From NCBI GenBank assembly GCA_008711135.1, contig VUAW01000002.1, forward strand, positions 1-64,000: 64,000 nucleotides of DNA. The letters run 5' to 3'. This stretch comes from Rhodobacteraceae bacterium LNNU 3342. Lineage in GTDB: Bacteria > Pseudomonadota > Alphaproteobacteria > Rhodobacterales > Rhodobacteraceae. A program made the translations under genes and the position numbers. The number at the start of each line of letters is the position of its first letter. Position 1 is the stretch's first letter. This document shows positions 16,418 to 25,124 of this stretch, piece after piece. Under the pieces are notes generated by a model. The model was given only the letters and a program-made list of their open reading frames with translations, searched no databases and was not told the origin of the DNA.

Positions 16418-17073
16418 TCGTCGAGGACGATGCCGACATCGCATCGCTGCTGCGGCGCGGCCTTGCTGCCGACGGGCACGAGGCGGTGTGCGAATCCGCC
16501 CCCAAGCCTGCGCTTGACCGGCTGGAGGCCGAACCTTTCGATGCCGCAATCGTGGACATGATGCTGGGCGCAGAACGCGGATCGGACCTGCTGCAGGAAA
16601 TGCGCCTGCGGGGCCACGCATTGCCCGCCATCGTCCTGTCCGCCCTGTCGCGGGTCGAGGATCGCGCTGAAGGTCTGGATGCCGGAGCAAGCGACTATGT
16701 CGTCAAGCCGTTCGAGCTTTCGGAACTGATCGCCCGCCTGCACGTGCAGCTTTTGCGCGCGGAACCGGCGCAGGTGCTGCGATACGGCCCGCTCAGCTAT
16801 GACCGCGTGTCCCGGCGGCTGTCAGGCGCGGGGGTGCTGACGGAACGCGAAGGCGCCCTGCTGGAATATCTTGTTGCCCATGCCGGGCAAGTGGTTACGC
16901 GGGGCGCGATCTTCGACGCGCTCTGGGCGCCGCTGGGCGGCTCGGCGGAAAATGTCGTTGATGTCTACATCGGCTACCTGCGGCGCAAGCTTGCGCCCCT
17001 GGCGCCGACCGGCATCACCCTGCGGACCCTGCGGGGCCGCGGTTTCATGCTTGCCAAAGGAGACCCTGAATGA
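16402..17073 (+). CDS. OmpR-family response regulator
   Basis: A protein of 223 residues with a receiver (Asp9, Asp10, phospho-acceptor Asp52 in AAIVDMML, Lys in YVVKPFELSE) and a C-terminal winged helix ending in TLRGRGFML. The ATG at 16402 follows AAGGAGG and lies within the end of the kinase gene. It is followed by a secreted-protein gene in an ATGA overlap. It is the cognate partner of the preceding kinase. Its targets are unknown. The neighbouring secreted proteins and the XoxF locus are the obvious candidates. Confidence 0.9.
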   Translation: MARILIVEDDADIASLLRRGLAADGHEAVCESAPKPALDRLEAEPFDAAIVDMMLGAERGSDLLQEMRLRGHALPAIVLSALSRVEDRAEGLDAGASDYVVKPFELSELIARLHVQLLRAEPAQVLRYGPLSYDRVSRRLSGAGVLTEREGALLEYLVAHAGQVVTRGAIFDALWAPLGGSAENVVDVYIGYLRRKLAPLAPTGITLRTLRGRGFMLAKGDPE

Positions 17074-17630
17074 GGAAGACCCTCGCATTTGTTCTTGCGC
17101 TTGCAATGGCGCCGGCCGTGCATGCCGGTGAATTTGCCGATGCGATCTTCCGTCCCGGCGCCTTTGCCGCGGCCGATCCCGTGCGCTTTGACCGCGACCA
17201 TACCGACATGGCGGGGACCCTTGTGGTGACGCCGGAAGGCGAAGCGCTGAAATTGGTACTGGAAACCGAGGAAGGCGCCCGCCCGATCAGCAGCTTCCCG
17301 GCCAAGGGCGGCAACCCGGTGCTTTTGTACTTCTTGGAAAACACGACCCGCGCCATGGCCGAGGCGACGGGCGGCAGCCCCTTCTACATCCGCAACCGCC
17401 TGCGCGAGGCGCTTGTCGCCGCCCCCGATGCGCCCGATGGCGAGGTGACGCTCACCCCGTTTTCGGATGACGAAAACCGCGCGCGGATGGGCGACTTCGC
17501 CGACCTGCGCCTGCGCTTCGTCGTTGATCCCGACAACCCGGCCCATCTGGTCGAACTTGCGGCCGACACCGGCCCGGAACCAGAGGGCTACCACGACCGA
17601 CTGACCCTGATCGAGGAAACTGAACAGTGA
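17070..17630 (+). CDS. Secreted protein co-transcribed with the two-component genes, unknown function
   Basis: A protein of 186 residues with a signal peptide ending at VHAG (residue 20). The mature protein looks like one mixed alpha/beta domain, with GTLVVTPEGEALKLVLETEE, a conserved-looking FPAKGGNPVLLYFLENTTR and an acidic C-terminus. It has no cysteine. It starts in an ATGA overlap with the regulator, and its stop overlaps the next start (TGATG). Such tight packing with a kinase-regulator pair suggests a periplasmic protein feeding the sensor or controlled by it. No family is recognised. Confidence 0.75.
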   Translation: MRKTLAFVLALAMAPAVHAGEFADAIFRPGAFAAADPVRFDRDHTDMAGTLVVTPEGEALKLVLETEEGARPISSFPAKGGNPVLLYFLENTTRAMAEATGGSPFYIRNRLREALVAAPDAPDGEVTLTPFSDDENRARMGDFADLRLRFVVDPDNPAHLVELAADTGPEPEGYHDRLTLIEETEQ

Positions 17631-17965
17631 TGCGACCTGTCTTGGCTGCGGCCGCGCTTGCCCTCGCGCTTCCAGCGGGGGCGCAAACGCTGAACGACTA
17701 CCCGACGCTTGCGCGGGCCGACTATATCTTTGGCTGCCTTGCCGTGAACGGCCAGACGCAAGAGGCGATGACCCGCTGCGCCTGCTCGATCGACGTCATC
17801 GCCTCTATCCTGCCTTATGATGATTACGTGTCGGCTGAAACGGTGCTGTCGATGCGCCAAAGCACGGGCGAAAGAACCGCGATCTTCCGCGGCGCCCCGA
17901 TGGCGACCGAGGCCGTTGCCAACCTTCGCCGTGCCCAGGCCGAGGCAGAGATCCTCTGCTTCTAG
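17630..17965 (+). CDS. Small cysteine-containing secreted protein, unknown function
   Basis: A protein of 111 residues from ATG 17630, which shares a base with the previous stop. GTG 17627 is an alternative. The signal peptide ends at AGAQ (about residue 20). The mature part has four cysteines in the pattern GCLAVNG, TRCACS and a final ILCF, likely two disulfides or a small metal or haem-related site, though no CxxCH is present. It is the last gene of the signalling operon and is convergent with the ABC ATPase gene, overlapping it by four bases (17962-17965). Confidence 0.72.
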   Translation: MRPVLAAAALALALPAGAQTLNDYPTLARADYIFGCLAVNGQTQEAMTRCACSIDVIASILPYDDYVSAETVLSMRQSTGERTAIFRGAPMATEAVANLRRAQAEAEILCF

Positions 17966-18750
17966 CCGCGCCCGCGGCCAAAGAAGTCCGACTGCGGATC
18001 GGTCAGCACCATCTTGCGCAGCCGCGCCCAGAGGTGCTGACGCAGGCGAAGGAATTCTGGATGCCCACGCGGGTCGCCGTGGCGGGCAAAGGAGACTGGG
18101 ATCTCCTCGGCCACGCGGCCGGGGCGCGGGGACAAGAGCACGATCCGGTCGGCCAGCAGCAGCGCCTCGTCCACGCTATGGGTGACGAAGACGACAGTCG
18201 CCGGCCGGTCCTGCAACAGCCGCACCAGTTCCTGTTGCATCAGTTCGCGGGCCTGCGCGTCAAGGCTGGCAAAGGGTTCGTCCATGAGCAGGATCGAAGG
18301 CTCGGCCGCCAAGGCGCGGGCCAGCGCAAGCCGTTGCTTCATCCCGCCCGACAGTGCCGCCGGATAGCTTTGCGCGAAGCGGGAAAGCCCGACAAGTTCC
18401 AGATACCGCCGTGCCCGCGCCTCCCGGTCAGGGACATGGGGGATCGCGAAAGTGATGTTCTGCAGCGCGGTCTTCCAGGGCAGCAGGCGGAATGACTGAA
18501 ACACCATTGCTGCATCGCGGCCTGGGCGCGGTGGTCGGCCCGCGACCATAATCCGACCGCTTTCCGGTGTCACCAGCCCTGCCATCAACCGCAACAGCGT
18601 GGTCTTGCCGCAACCGGAGGGGCCAAGAAGGACGACGAATTCCCCCTCGCTCACATGCAGCGATACCCGTTCGAGCGCGGTGACGCCCCCGCCAAAGCGG
18701 AAGCTGACCTCCCGCAGGTCAAGATGCGCGCCTGCGCGCATGTCCTTCAT
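17962..18750 (-). CDS. ABC importer ATP-binding protein, NitT/TauT type
   Basis: An ATPase of 262 residues with Walker A GPSGCGKT at 43-50, signature LSGGMKQR, Walker B ILLMDEPFASLD and the switch HSVDEALLLAD. This is the SsuB/TauB/nitrate-taurine importer class. Its ATG overlaps the stop of the binding-protein gene (ATGA). It is the last gene of a permease-binding protein-ATPase operon that runs towards the methanol locus. The substrate cannot be read from the ATPase. Confidence 0.92.
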   Translation of the reverse strand: MKDMRAGAHLDLREVSFRFGGGVTALERVSLHVSEGEFVVLLGPSGCGKTTLLRLMAGLVTPESGRIMVAGRPPRPGRDAAMVFQSFRLLPWKTALQNITFAIPHVPDREARARRYLELVGLSRFAQSYPAALSGGMKQRLALARALAAEPSILLMDEPFASLDAQARELMQQELVRLLQDRPATVVFVTHSVDEALLLADRIVLLSPRPGRVAEEIPVSFARHGDPRGHPEFLRLRQHLWARLRKMVLTDPQSDFFGRGRG

Positions 18751-19757
18751 CGTGAGCTTTCGTCCATGCCTTCCGCCACGCCAACCCGCGCCAGCACCGC
18801 GTCAAGCGGGCCGAAATCCACCCATGCCTCCAATGGCGGAAGCTGGATGTCCTTGAAATCCTCGGACTGGGCCATCCATTCGGCGGTATGTTCCAGTTCG
18901 GCCCGCTGCAGGCCGCCGTTCACGCTCCAGCTTGCGGCATAGGCCTCAGAGAGGCGTTCAAGGTCGCCGCGTTCCACATCGGGACGCGCCTCGGCCATTG
19001 CGGCAACCCAGGCGGAGCCATCCTGCGCGAAATCGCGTGAGGCAAGCACGAGGGCCTCGATCACCGCCTCAACATCCTCTCGCCGGGTTTCAAGCGTTTC
19101 GACGGATACCGCGTTGACCTTGGTCACCACCGGGGCGGCGGCATAATAGGCGTCGGTGTCGATCAGCACGTTCACCGAATCCGGGTCAGGTAGTGCGATC
19201 ATTGTGCCGATGGACATGGTCGTCGCATCCACCTGCCCCGCCATCAGCGCCTGCGCCCGCACGTTCGGTTGGCCCAGCGTCACCACGTCCAGCGTGCCCG
19301 AATCCACACCAGCGGCGTTCAGCACCGCCATGCTGAGCGAATGGTCAAGACTGCCAATCCGGCCCACGCCAAAGCTGCGGCCTTCAAGTTCGGCCGGGGT
19401 GGAGATTTCGGGCGCGGCGGCGATCAGGAAGGGCAGCGATTTATTGGGCGACACAACGGCCCGCAGGTCAGCCGCTTCCCGCGCCACAAGCTGCAGAAGC
19501 GCATCAACCGCGATATTGGCCATGTCGCCTTCCCCGGCCTGCAGCGCGGCCACGGCCAGCGGCGTCTGCTGCACGCGGACGAGTTCGACCTCGACCCCTG
19601 CGCGCTCGAAGTACCCACCCTGCAGCGCCAGATCCATGACTGAATTCGGCACAAGCGGCGTTTCCAGATCCGTCACGATCAGACGGAAAGGCTCTGCCGC
19701 TGCGGGCAGGGCAAGGACCGCGGCAAGCGCGGTGGCGGCAAGACGTGTGAGTTTCAT
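18747..19757 (-). CDS. ABC importer substrate-binding protein, NitT/TauT (SsuA/NMT1-like)
   Basis: A periplasmic protein of 336 residues with a signal peptide ending at PAAAEP (about residue 21). The NMT1/SsuA-like fold is shown by ALQGGYFERAGVEVELV, a typical early motif, and PAELEGRSFGVGRIGS. The ATG at 19757 follows GGGAGGA on the minus strand. An ATG 18 bases further upstream is not preceded by a good site. Relatives bind sulfonates, nitrate, riboflavin or pyrimidines, so the ligand is left open. Position next to a quinoprotein locus makes a cofactor or alcohol-related ligand conceivable. Confidence 0.9.
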   Translation of the reverse strand: MKLTRLAATALAAVLALPAAAEPFRLIVTDLETPLVPNSVMDLALQGGYFERAGVEVELVRVQQTPLAVAALQAGEGDMANIAVDALLQLVAREAADLRAVVSPNKSLPFLIAAAPEISTPAELEGRSFGVGRIGSLDHSLSMAVLNAAGVDSGTLDVVTLGQPNVRAQALMAGQVDATTMSIGTMIALPDPDSVNVLIDTDAYYAAAPVVTKVNAVSVETLETRREDVEAVIEALVLASRDFAQDGSAWVAAMAEARPDVERGDLERLSEAYAASWSVNGGLQRAELEHTAEWMAQSEDFKDIQLPPLEAWVDFGPLDAVLARVGVAEGMDESSR

Positions 19758-19775
19758 CGGATCCTCCCAATCCAA

Positions 19776-20582
19776 TCAGTTTCCAGCCGGTGCGCGCCAG
19801 CGGGCCAGCCGCGCCTCCAGCAGCCGCAGGGCTTCGGTCACCGCGACGCCGACAAGGGCCAGCGTCAGGACGATGACGAAATATTCAGCCATGCGAAAGG
19901 TGTTTCCATAGATGGCAAGCAGACCGCCCAAGCCACGAACGGCCGTATAAAGTTCGGCCACCACGGTATTGATCAGGCCAATCGTCGCCCCCAACCGCAG
20001 GCCTACGACCAGGAAGGGCAGCGCGCCCGGCAGGATCACATGACCATAGATGCGCCAGGACGAGGCGCCGGTGGACCGCGCCATTTCAACCAGTTCCTCA
20101 TCCGCATCAAGGACGCCGGCATAGGTGTTCAGGATGATCGGCATGACCGCGCCCAGAAAGACGATAAAGGTCTTTGCCTCTACCCCCAGCCCCAGAAGCA
20201 GGATGATCAGCGGGATGAAGGCCACCCGCGGCGTCGCGGCCAGCGCATAGACAAAGACGTCCAGCGTCCGGCCCAGGATCCGCACCGTTCCCATCAGCGC
20301 GCCCAGCGGAATCCCCACCAGCGCCGCCGCGACGAAGCCGCCGACAAAGACGCGCAGGCTGTCGCCCAGCGCCGTCTGCAGGCGACCTTCGGACCAAAGC
20401 CGCAGCGCAGCCTCGGCCGTGGCGGCAGGGGTCGGGATGATGTTGCGCCCTCCGTGCCGGGAGGCGAGCCACCACAGCAGGATCAGCAAGGTGAGGAACC
20501 CCAGCCGGGCCAGCACTATAACAGGCCCCGCGCCCCGTCCGGGCCGGGCGACCCGCGCGCCAGTCCTTGCCACCTGCTGCAC
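19776..20582 (-). CDS. ABC importer permease, NitT/TauT type
   Basis: A BPD-type inner membrane permease of about 268 residues with six hydrophobic segments and the EAA loop region (DEELVEMARSTGASSWRIYG). The proposed start is GTG 20582, six bases after GGAGG. The longer frame to 20669 would add an uncharacteristic 29 residues. The gene lies 18 bases before the binding-protein gene and begins the operon. It is divergent from the DUF2380 gene across a gap of 179 bases that contains a degenerate copy of the locus-wide box (20690-20700). Confidence 0.88.
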   Translation of the reverse strand: MQQVARTGARVARPGRGAGPVIVLARLGFLTLLILLWWLASRHGGRNIIPTPAATAEAALRLWSEGRLQTALGDSLRVFVGGFVAAALVGIPLGALMGTVRILGRTLDVFVYALAATPRVAFIPLIILLLGLGVEAKTFIVFLGAVMPIILNTYAGVLDADEELVEMARSTGASSWRIYGHVILPGALPFLVVGLRLGATIGLINTVVAELYTAVRGLGGLLAIYGNTFRMAEYFVIVLTLALVGVAVTEALRLLEARLARWRAPAGN

Positions 20583-20761
20583 CTTTCCCCTCCATGGCGG
20601 CGCCTGCCGATGGTCAAGGGTGCCACCCGGAACGCCCGCGCCGCAAGAGGCAAGCGTCCCCCTCTCCACCTAAGGGATGAGGCGCGCCGTCAGACTTAAG
20701 GCCGAGTTGACCGGAAGCCGCGCCAGGCGCAGCCTGTGCCCTTGTTCTTCCCGGAGCCGCC

Positions 20762-21241
20762 ATGATCCGCCTTGCCGCCGCCCTTCTTTTCCTCGCGCTA
20801 CCGGCACAGGCGCAGGAGCCGGCAGGACCGGCGCTGGCGGTGGCGGAATTTGCCTTCCGCGACACCTCAGGCGAGCTGCGCGACCAGCGGTCGGAACATG
20901 CCGAACGGCTTGATGTCTTTGCCGACACCCTGCGGGAGGCGCTTGCCGAAAGCGCCGAAGTTGTCGCACTGGATTGCCCCGGCGCCTGCAACGCCGTCGA
21001 TCCCGGCCTGCCCGCACTGGCCGAAGCCGCCGCCAGTTCCGGCGCCGACCTCTTGCTGGTGGGAGAGTTCCACAAGGTCAGCACCCTGATCGGCTGGATC
21101 CGGCTGGCCGTTCTGGACCTGGAAGCCGAGGCAACGCTTTGCGAACGGATGCTGAGCTATCGCGGAGATACCGACGAGGCGTGGCAGCGCGCGGCAGATT
21201 TCGCGGTCAGGGACGTGACCACCTACTGCCTGCCGGGCTGA
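20762..21241 (+). CDS. DUF2380 family secreted protein
   Basis: A protein of 159 residues with a signal peptide ending at PAQAQ (about residue 18). The mature start LAVAEFAFRDTSGELRDQ, then RLDVFADTLREAL, matches the DUF2380 pattern. These are predicted periplasmic proteins of unknown role with a fold like bacterial nucleotide/TPR-free lipoproteins. Four cysteines are present (DCPGAC, TLCER, YCLPG). It is divergent from the ABC importer and convergent with the CitMHS gene. A good start is given by the ATG right after GGAGCC. Confidence 0.82.
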   Translation: MIRLAAALLFLALPAQAQEPAGPALAVAEFAFRDTSGELRDQRSEHAERLDVFADTLREALAESAEVVALDCPGACNAVDPGLPALAEAAASSGADLLLVGEFHKVSTLIGWIRLAVLDLEAEATLCERMLSYRGDTDEAWQRAADFAVRDVTTYCLPG

Positions 21242-21247
21242 CCGGGC

Positions 21248-22558
21248 CTAGAACAGCCCCAAGGCCCAGGCCGCCGCAAAGATGACGAGCGAAAACCCCC
21301 ACATCCACAACAGCGAATAGCGGATGTGCCGCCCCATATCGAGCCCCGCCAAGCCCAGCGCCAGCCAGAGAGCAGGCGAAAACGGGCTGATGAAGGTGCC
21401 GATGATGTTGCCGATCGTCAGCGCATAGACCGTCGCGCTGGGTTCGACGCCATGTTCCCCCACGATCTGAAGAACGATCGGCAAGAGCCCGAAGTAATAG
21501 GCATCCGTGCTCAGGATCAGTTCCATCGGCACGCCAAAGATGCCCAGGATGATATGCAGGTAGGGCACCACCGCCGTCGGCAACGCGGCCACAAGCGCCT
21601 CGGCCATGGCGTTCAGCATGCCGGTTCCGTCCATGATGCCAAGGAACGACCCCGCCGCAAGGATGATGGCGGCCATGGTCAGCGCCGAACCCGCGTGGGC
21701 GCGGATGCGCAGCATCTGCTGTTCCGAAGTCGGGTAGTTCACCACCAGCGCCACCGAAAGCCCGATCATGAACACGTATCCGGCAGGCAGAAGCCCGGCC
21801 ACCAGCGTCACCAGCACCGCAAGGAAGATCGCGGCGTTGACCCAGATCAGCCGTGGGCGCAGAAGGGCTGCCTCCTCGGGCGTGGGTTCAGCGCGCACGT
21901 CAAAGAGCGGATCGCCAGCAAGATCGTCGCGCGGGCCAGCGGCCGCAATGCGTGCCCGTTCACGCAGGCCTAGCAGCACCGCCATGGCCACAAGGACCAC
22001 GGCGCCGATCGCCTGCACCATGATCAGCGGCTGCCAGAGCGCCGTAACCTCCAGCCCTGTCACTGCCGCCGAACGGCCCAGTGGCCCTGCCCAAGGCATC
22101 ATGTTGAAGATCCCGGCACCGACGGCCAGAAGCAGCAACATCAGGTAGGGGCTCATCTGCAGCCGCTGGTAAAGCGGCAGCAGCGCGGGCACCGTCAGCA
22201 GGAAGGTCGTGGCCCCTGCCCCGTCAAGATGCGCGAGCATGCCCACGACGCCCGTGCCCACCGTCACCGCGATGACATTCCCGCCGGTCACCCGGACCAG
22301 CCCGTTGATGATCGGCTGGAAAAGCCCTGTATCCTGCAGCACGCCAAAGAAGGTGATGGCAAAGACGAACATTGTCGCCACCGACATCACCCGCCCAAGA
22401 CCAGAGCTGAAGAAGCCCGAGATTTCCGCCGGACCGAAGCCCGCCAGCAGCGCGCCGCACAGCGGCACCAGCGTCAACGCCACGATTGGCGACACGCGCC
22501 CCAGCAGCAGAAGAACCACCACGAGCGTGATGGTCAGTACTCCGATCAATGTCAGCAA
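21248..22558 (-). CDS. CitMHS-family metal-citrate:proton symporter
   Basis: An inner-membrane transporter of about 436 residues with 11-12 hydrophobic segments. Conserved stretches include SPIVALTLVPLCGALLAGF, HLDGAGATTFLLTVPALLP, MMPWAGPLGR, STDAYYFGLLP and GNIIGTFISPFSPALWL, typical of CitM/CitH (citrate complexed with Mg or Ca). The proposed start is TTG 22558 behind GAGGAGAG. A longer frame reaches 22624. An AAAGTATGAG box lies about 70 bases upstream in the same orientation as at xoxF, which suggests shared control. The substrate is inferred from family only. Confidence 0.87.
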   Translation of the reverse strand: MLTLIGVLTITLVVVLLLLGRVSPIVALTLVPLCGALLAGFGPAEISGFFSSGLGRVMSVATMFVFAITFFGVLQDTGLFQPIINGLVRVTGGNVIAVTVGTGVVGMLAHLDGAGATTFLLTVPALLPLYQRLQMSPYLMLLLLAVGAGIFNMMPWAGPLGRSAAVTGLEVTALWQPLIMVQAIGAVVLVAMAVLLGLRERARIAAAGPRDDLAGDPLFDVRAEPTPEEAALLRPRLIWVNAAIFLAVLVTLVAGLLPAGYVFMIGLSVALVVNYPTSEQQMLRIRAHAGSALTMAAIILAAGSFLGIMDGTGMLNAMAEALVAALPTAVVPYLHIILGIFGVPMELILSTDAYYFGLLPIVLQIVGEHGVEPSATVYALTIGNIIGTFISPFSPALWLALGLAGLDMGRHIRYSLLWMWGFSLVIFAAAWALGLF

Positions 22559-22627
22559 GCGCAGTCTCTCCTCGAACGGGGCGCGCCGAGGCGGGCCGAT
22601 TCCAAAGCCCGGGGTTCCTATCACCCA

Positions 22628-22637
22628 AAAGTATGAG
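22628..22637 (+). promoter_or_regulatory. Recurrent box AAAGTATGAG upstream of the CitMHS gene
   Basis: The context CACCCAAAAGTATGAGGG resembles the boxes at 551-563 and 4446-4458. Read on the coding strand of the transporter it is CTCATACTTTTGGG, the same orientation as at xoxF. It lies in the short gap between the transporter and ligD. Confidence 0.38.
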
Positions 22638-22657
22638 GGTCGAGCGCTGACCCCTCG

Positions 22658-25123
22658 TCACCGCTTCAGGAGTTTCTCCAGCCGGTCGAGCGTCGCGGTG
22701 CCCAGCCCGCCGACGGGCATGCCTGCCAGCGGATCGTCCTGCCGCAGACGGGCGCGCGCAACCTTGATGTCAAAGGCGTTGGCGCGGTCGAGTTCCGCCA
22801 GTTCGTCCCAGTTCACTGGCACCGCCACCGGGGCGCCTGGGCGGGCGCGGACGGACCAGGGCGCCACCGCCGTCGCGCCCGAACCGTTGCGCTGCCAGTC
22901 GATGAAGATCCGGCCCTTGCGGCGTGCCTTTGACATGTTGGCGGTAAAGCGGTCAGGGTCGCTTTCGGCCAGCAGGGTTGCGATGGTCCGGGCGAATGTG
23001 CTGACAGCCTGAAGCGCCGCCTGCCGCCGCAGCCGCAGGATCACGTGCACACCCTTGCCGCCCGTCACCATCGGTCTGCTTTCCAGCCCAAGCTGCGCCA
23101 GCAGGTCGCGCAGGTCCAACGCCGCCTGCCGCACCTCGGCAAAGGGCAGGCCCTCATCCGGGTCAAGGTCGAACACCACCCTGTCGGGCCGGTCGGGGCG
23201 ATCCCGGCAGACGCCCTGGATGTGGAACTCGATCGCGCCCATCTGCACCGCCGCCACGATCGCCGCCGCCCCATTGAGGTAAAGCCAGTCGCTCCCTTCA
23301 TGGCGGAAGCGCGGTACGGTGTCCGGCATGCTGCCGCGCCCGTGCTTCTGGAAAAAGCATTCACCCGCGATGCCATCGGGACAGCGCACCAGGCTGAGCG
23401 GCCGGTTCCGCGCGTGGACCAGCATGGCAGTTGCAGCCTCGGCATAATATTCGGCAAGCCCGCGCTTGGTGATGCCCTGGTCAGGGAAGACCAGCCGCGT
23501 GGGGCTGCTGATGCGGACGCCGGCGACCATGTCCATCTTGTCCCCCTCCGATGCCGGAACGGCGTTCATCTTCTCCTCCTTCGGTGCCGGAACCTCGACG
23601 GCGACCTCGGCTGCGGGCTTGTCCTCACGCAGGCCGAGGAAGACACCGTGCCGAACCATCCGATCGGTGGTCAGTTCCGCGTAGCGCACCTGAACGACCA
23701 CTTCGGGTTGGACCCAGATCGCGCCGCGCTTTGCCTCGGGCGGCAGTTTGACAAAGGCGGGCTTGTCGATCCGGCGCAGGCGGGACTCGATCCGTTCGAA
23801 ATCCTCCTGCACGAAGCCGGTGCCGACGCGGCCGCGATACTCGAACTGCCCGTCTTCGAACGAGCCGATCAGGAGCGAGGCAAAGCCCCGCCCCGTCTTG
23901 GAGGACCGGGATATCCCGCCGATCACGAACTCTGCCTCGCAGATGCATTTGACCTTGACCCAGTCGCCCCCGCGCCCGGCCCGCCAGCTTGATCCCAGCC
24001 GCTTGGCGATCACGCCCTCTCCATTGGCGCGGCAGATCGCCTCCAGCACCACAGGGCCGTTCCCCTCCATCGCGGGGCTGAGCCGCAGCGTCCCGCGTGG
24101 CGGCAGGCCCTTGAACAGCGCCTCCAACACCCGGCGGCGGTCGGAGAGCGGTTCGGCGGCAAGCTCTTGCCCGTCCAGCGACAAGACGTCAAAGACATAC
24201 GCCGCCAAGGGGGCGCCGTTGGTCAAAGCGGCCTGAAGGCCAGAGAAATCTTCCTTCCCCTCGGCCACCACCTCGGCATCCAGAAGCGCGGCGCGGCAAG
24301 GCAGGTCCGCGGCGGCGCGGGCGATGGGGGCAAAGCGGTCCGTCCAGTCCTGGCCGCTGCGGGAATAGCAGCGCACGCCGCCCTTACCGATGGCGATCTG
24401 GCAGCGATAGCCGTCATGCTTGGGCTCGATCAGCCAGTCAGCCCCTTCCGGCACCTCGCCCACAAGGCGGGCCAGCATCGGTTCGCGGAACTCCGGCCGT
24501 TCGGGGATCGTGCCCTTGCGCTGCGGCCGCCGCCGTGCAGGCGCGTTGCCCGTGATCTCTTCCATGCTGCGCCCGGTGGTGACCGAGGTAACATGCGTCT
24601 CGGTCAACAGGTCGGCGTCAGGGCTGGCGGTGGCATCGTCTTCCTTGATCATCAGCCAGTTTTCACGGCCCGCATCGCCTGCCCGCTGTCCCCGCATCCG
24701 CACCAATGTCCACCCGCCGTTCAGGCGATCGCCGTGCAGGCGGAAGTGGAGCTTGCCCTTGCGCAGCCCCTCGTCGGGATCGTGGAGCGGTTCCCATTCC
24801 CCTTGGTCCCACAGCATCACCGTGCCCTTGCCGTAGCCTTCGGGGATCACGCCCTCGAACTTGCGGTACTCCATCGGGTGGTCTTCAGTTCGCACGGCTA
24901 GGCGCTTTTCGCCGGGATCAAGGCTCGGCCCCCGCGTCACCGCCCAGCTGAGCAGGACGCCCTTGTGTTCCAGCCGGAAGTCGAAATGCAGCCGTCGGGC
25001 CGCGTGTTTCTGCACTACGAAGGCGCGGCCCGATTTCGTGGGGCGGCCGCCCGCAGGTTCCGGTGTGCGGTCGAGATCGCGCTTGGCGCGGTAGCGGTCA
25101 AGATCGCCCGCACCCTCGCCCAT
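22658..25123 (-). CDS. ligD: Multifunctional DNA ligase D (PE-LIG-POL)
   Basis: A protein of 821 residues for bacterial non-homologous end joining. The N-terminal 3'-phosphoesterase (about 35-160) shows HAARRLHFDFRLEH and TEDHPMEY. The ATP-dependent ligase (about 212-510) has nucleotidyl Lys235 in EPKHDGYR and later motifs such as GEGVIAKR and WVKVK. The C-terminal primase-polymerase (about 545-815) has VFDLDPDEG metal ligands. This domain order is that of Pseudomonas-type LigD. It lies one base after the Ku gene in the same operon, so the two are co-expressed. Confidence 0.96.
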   Translation of the reverse strand: MGEGAGDLDRYRAKRDLDRTPEPAGGRPTKSGRAFVVQKHAARRLHFDFRLEHKGVLLSWAVTRGPSLDPGEKRLAVRTEDHPMEYRKFEGVIPEGYGKGTVMLWDQGEWEPLHDPDEGLRKGKLHFRLHGDRLNGGWTLVRMRGQRAGDAGRENWLMIKEDDATASPDADLLTETHVTSVTTGRSMEEITGNAPARRRPQRKGTIPERPEFREPMLARLVGEVPEGADWLIEPKHDGYRCQIAIGKGGVRCYSRSGQDWTDRFAPIARAAADLPCRAALLDAEVVAEGKEDFSGLQAALTNGAPLAAYVFDVLSLDGQELAAEPLSDRRRVLEALFKGLPPRGTLRLSPAMEGNGPVVLEAICRANGEGVIAKRLGSSWRAGRGGDWVKVKCICEAEFVIGGISRSSKTGRGFASLLIGSFEDGQFEYRGRVGTGFVQEDFERIESRLRRIDKPAFVKLPPEAKRGAIWVQPEVVVQVRYAELTTDRMVRHGVFLGLREDKPAAEVAVEVPAPKEEKMNAVPASEGDKMDMVAGVRISSPTRLVFPDQGITKRGLAEYYAEAATAMLVHARNRPLSLVRCPDGIAGECFFQKHGRGSMPDTVPRFRHEGSDWLYLNGAAAIVAAVQMGAIEFHIQGVCRDRPDRPDRVVFDLDPDEGLPFAEVRQAALDLRDLLAQLGLESRPMVTGGKGVHVILRLRRQAALQAVSTFARTIATLLAESDPDRFTANMSKARRKGRIFIDWQRNGSGATAVAPWSVRARPGAPVAVPVNWDELAELDRANAFDIKVARARLRQDDPLAGMPVGGLGTATLDRLEKLLKR

Positions 25124-25124
25124 C

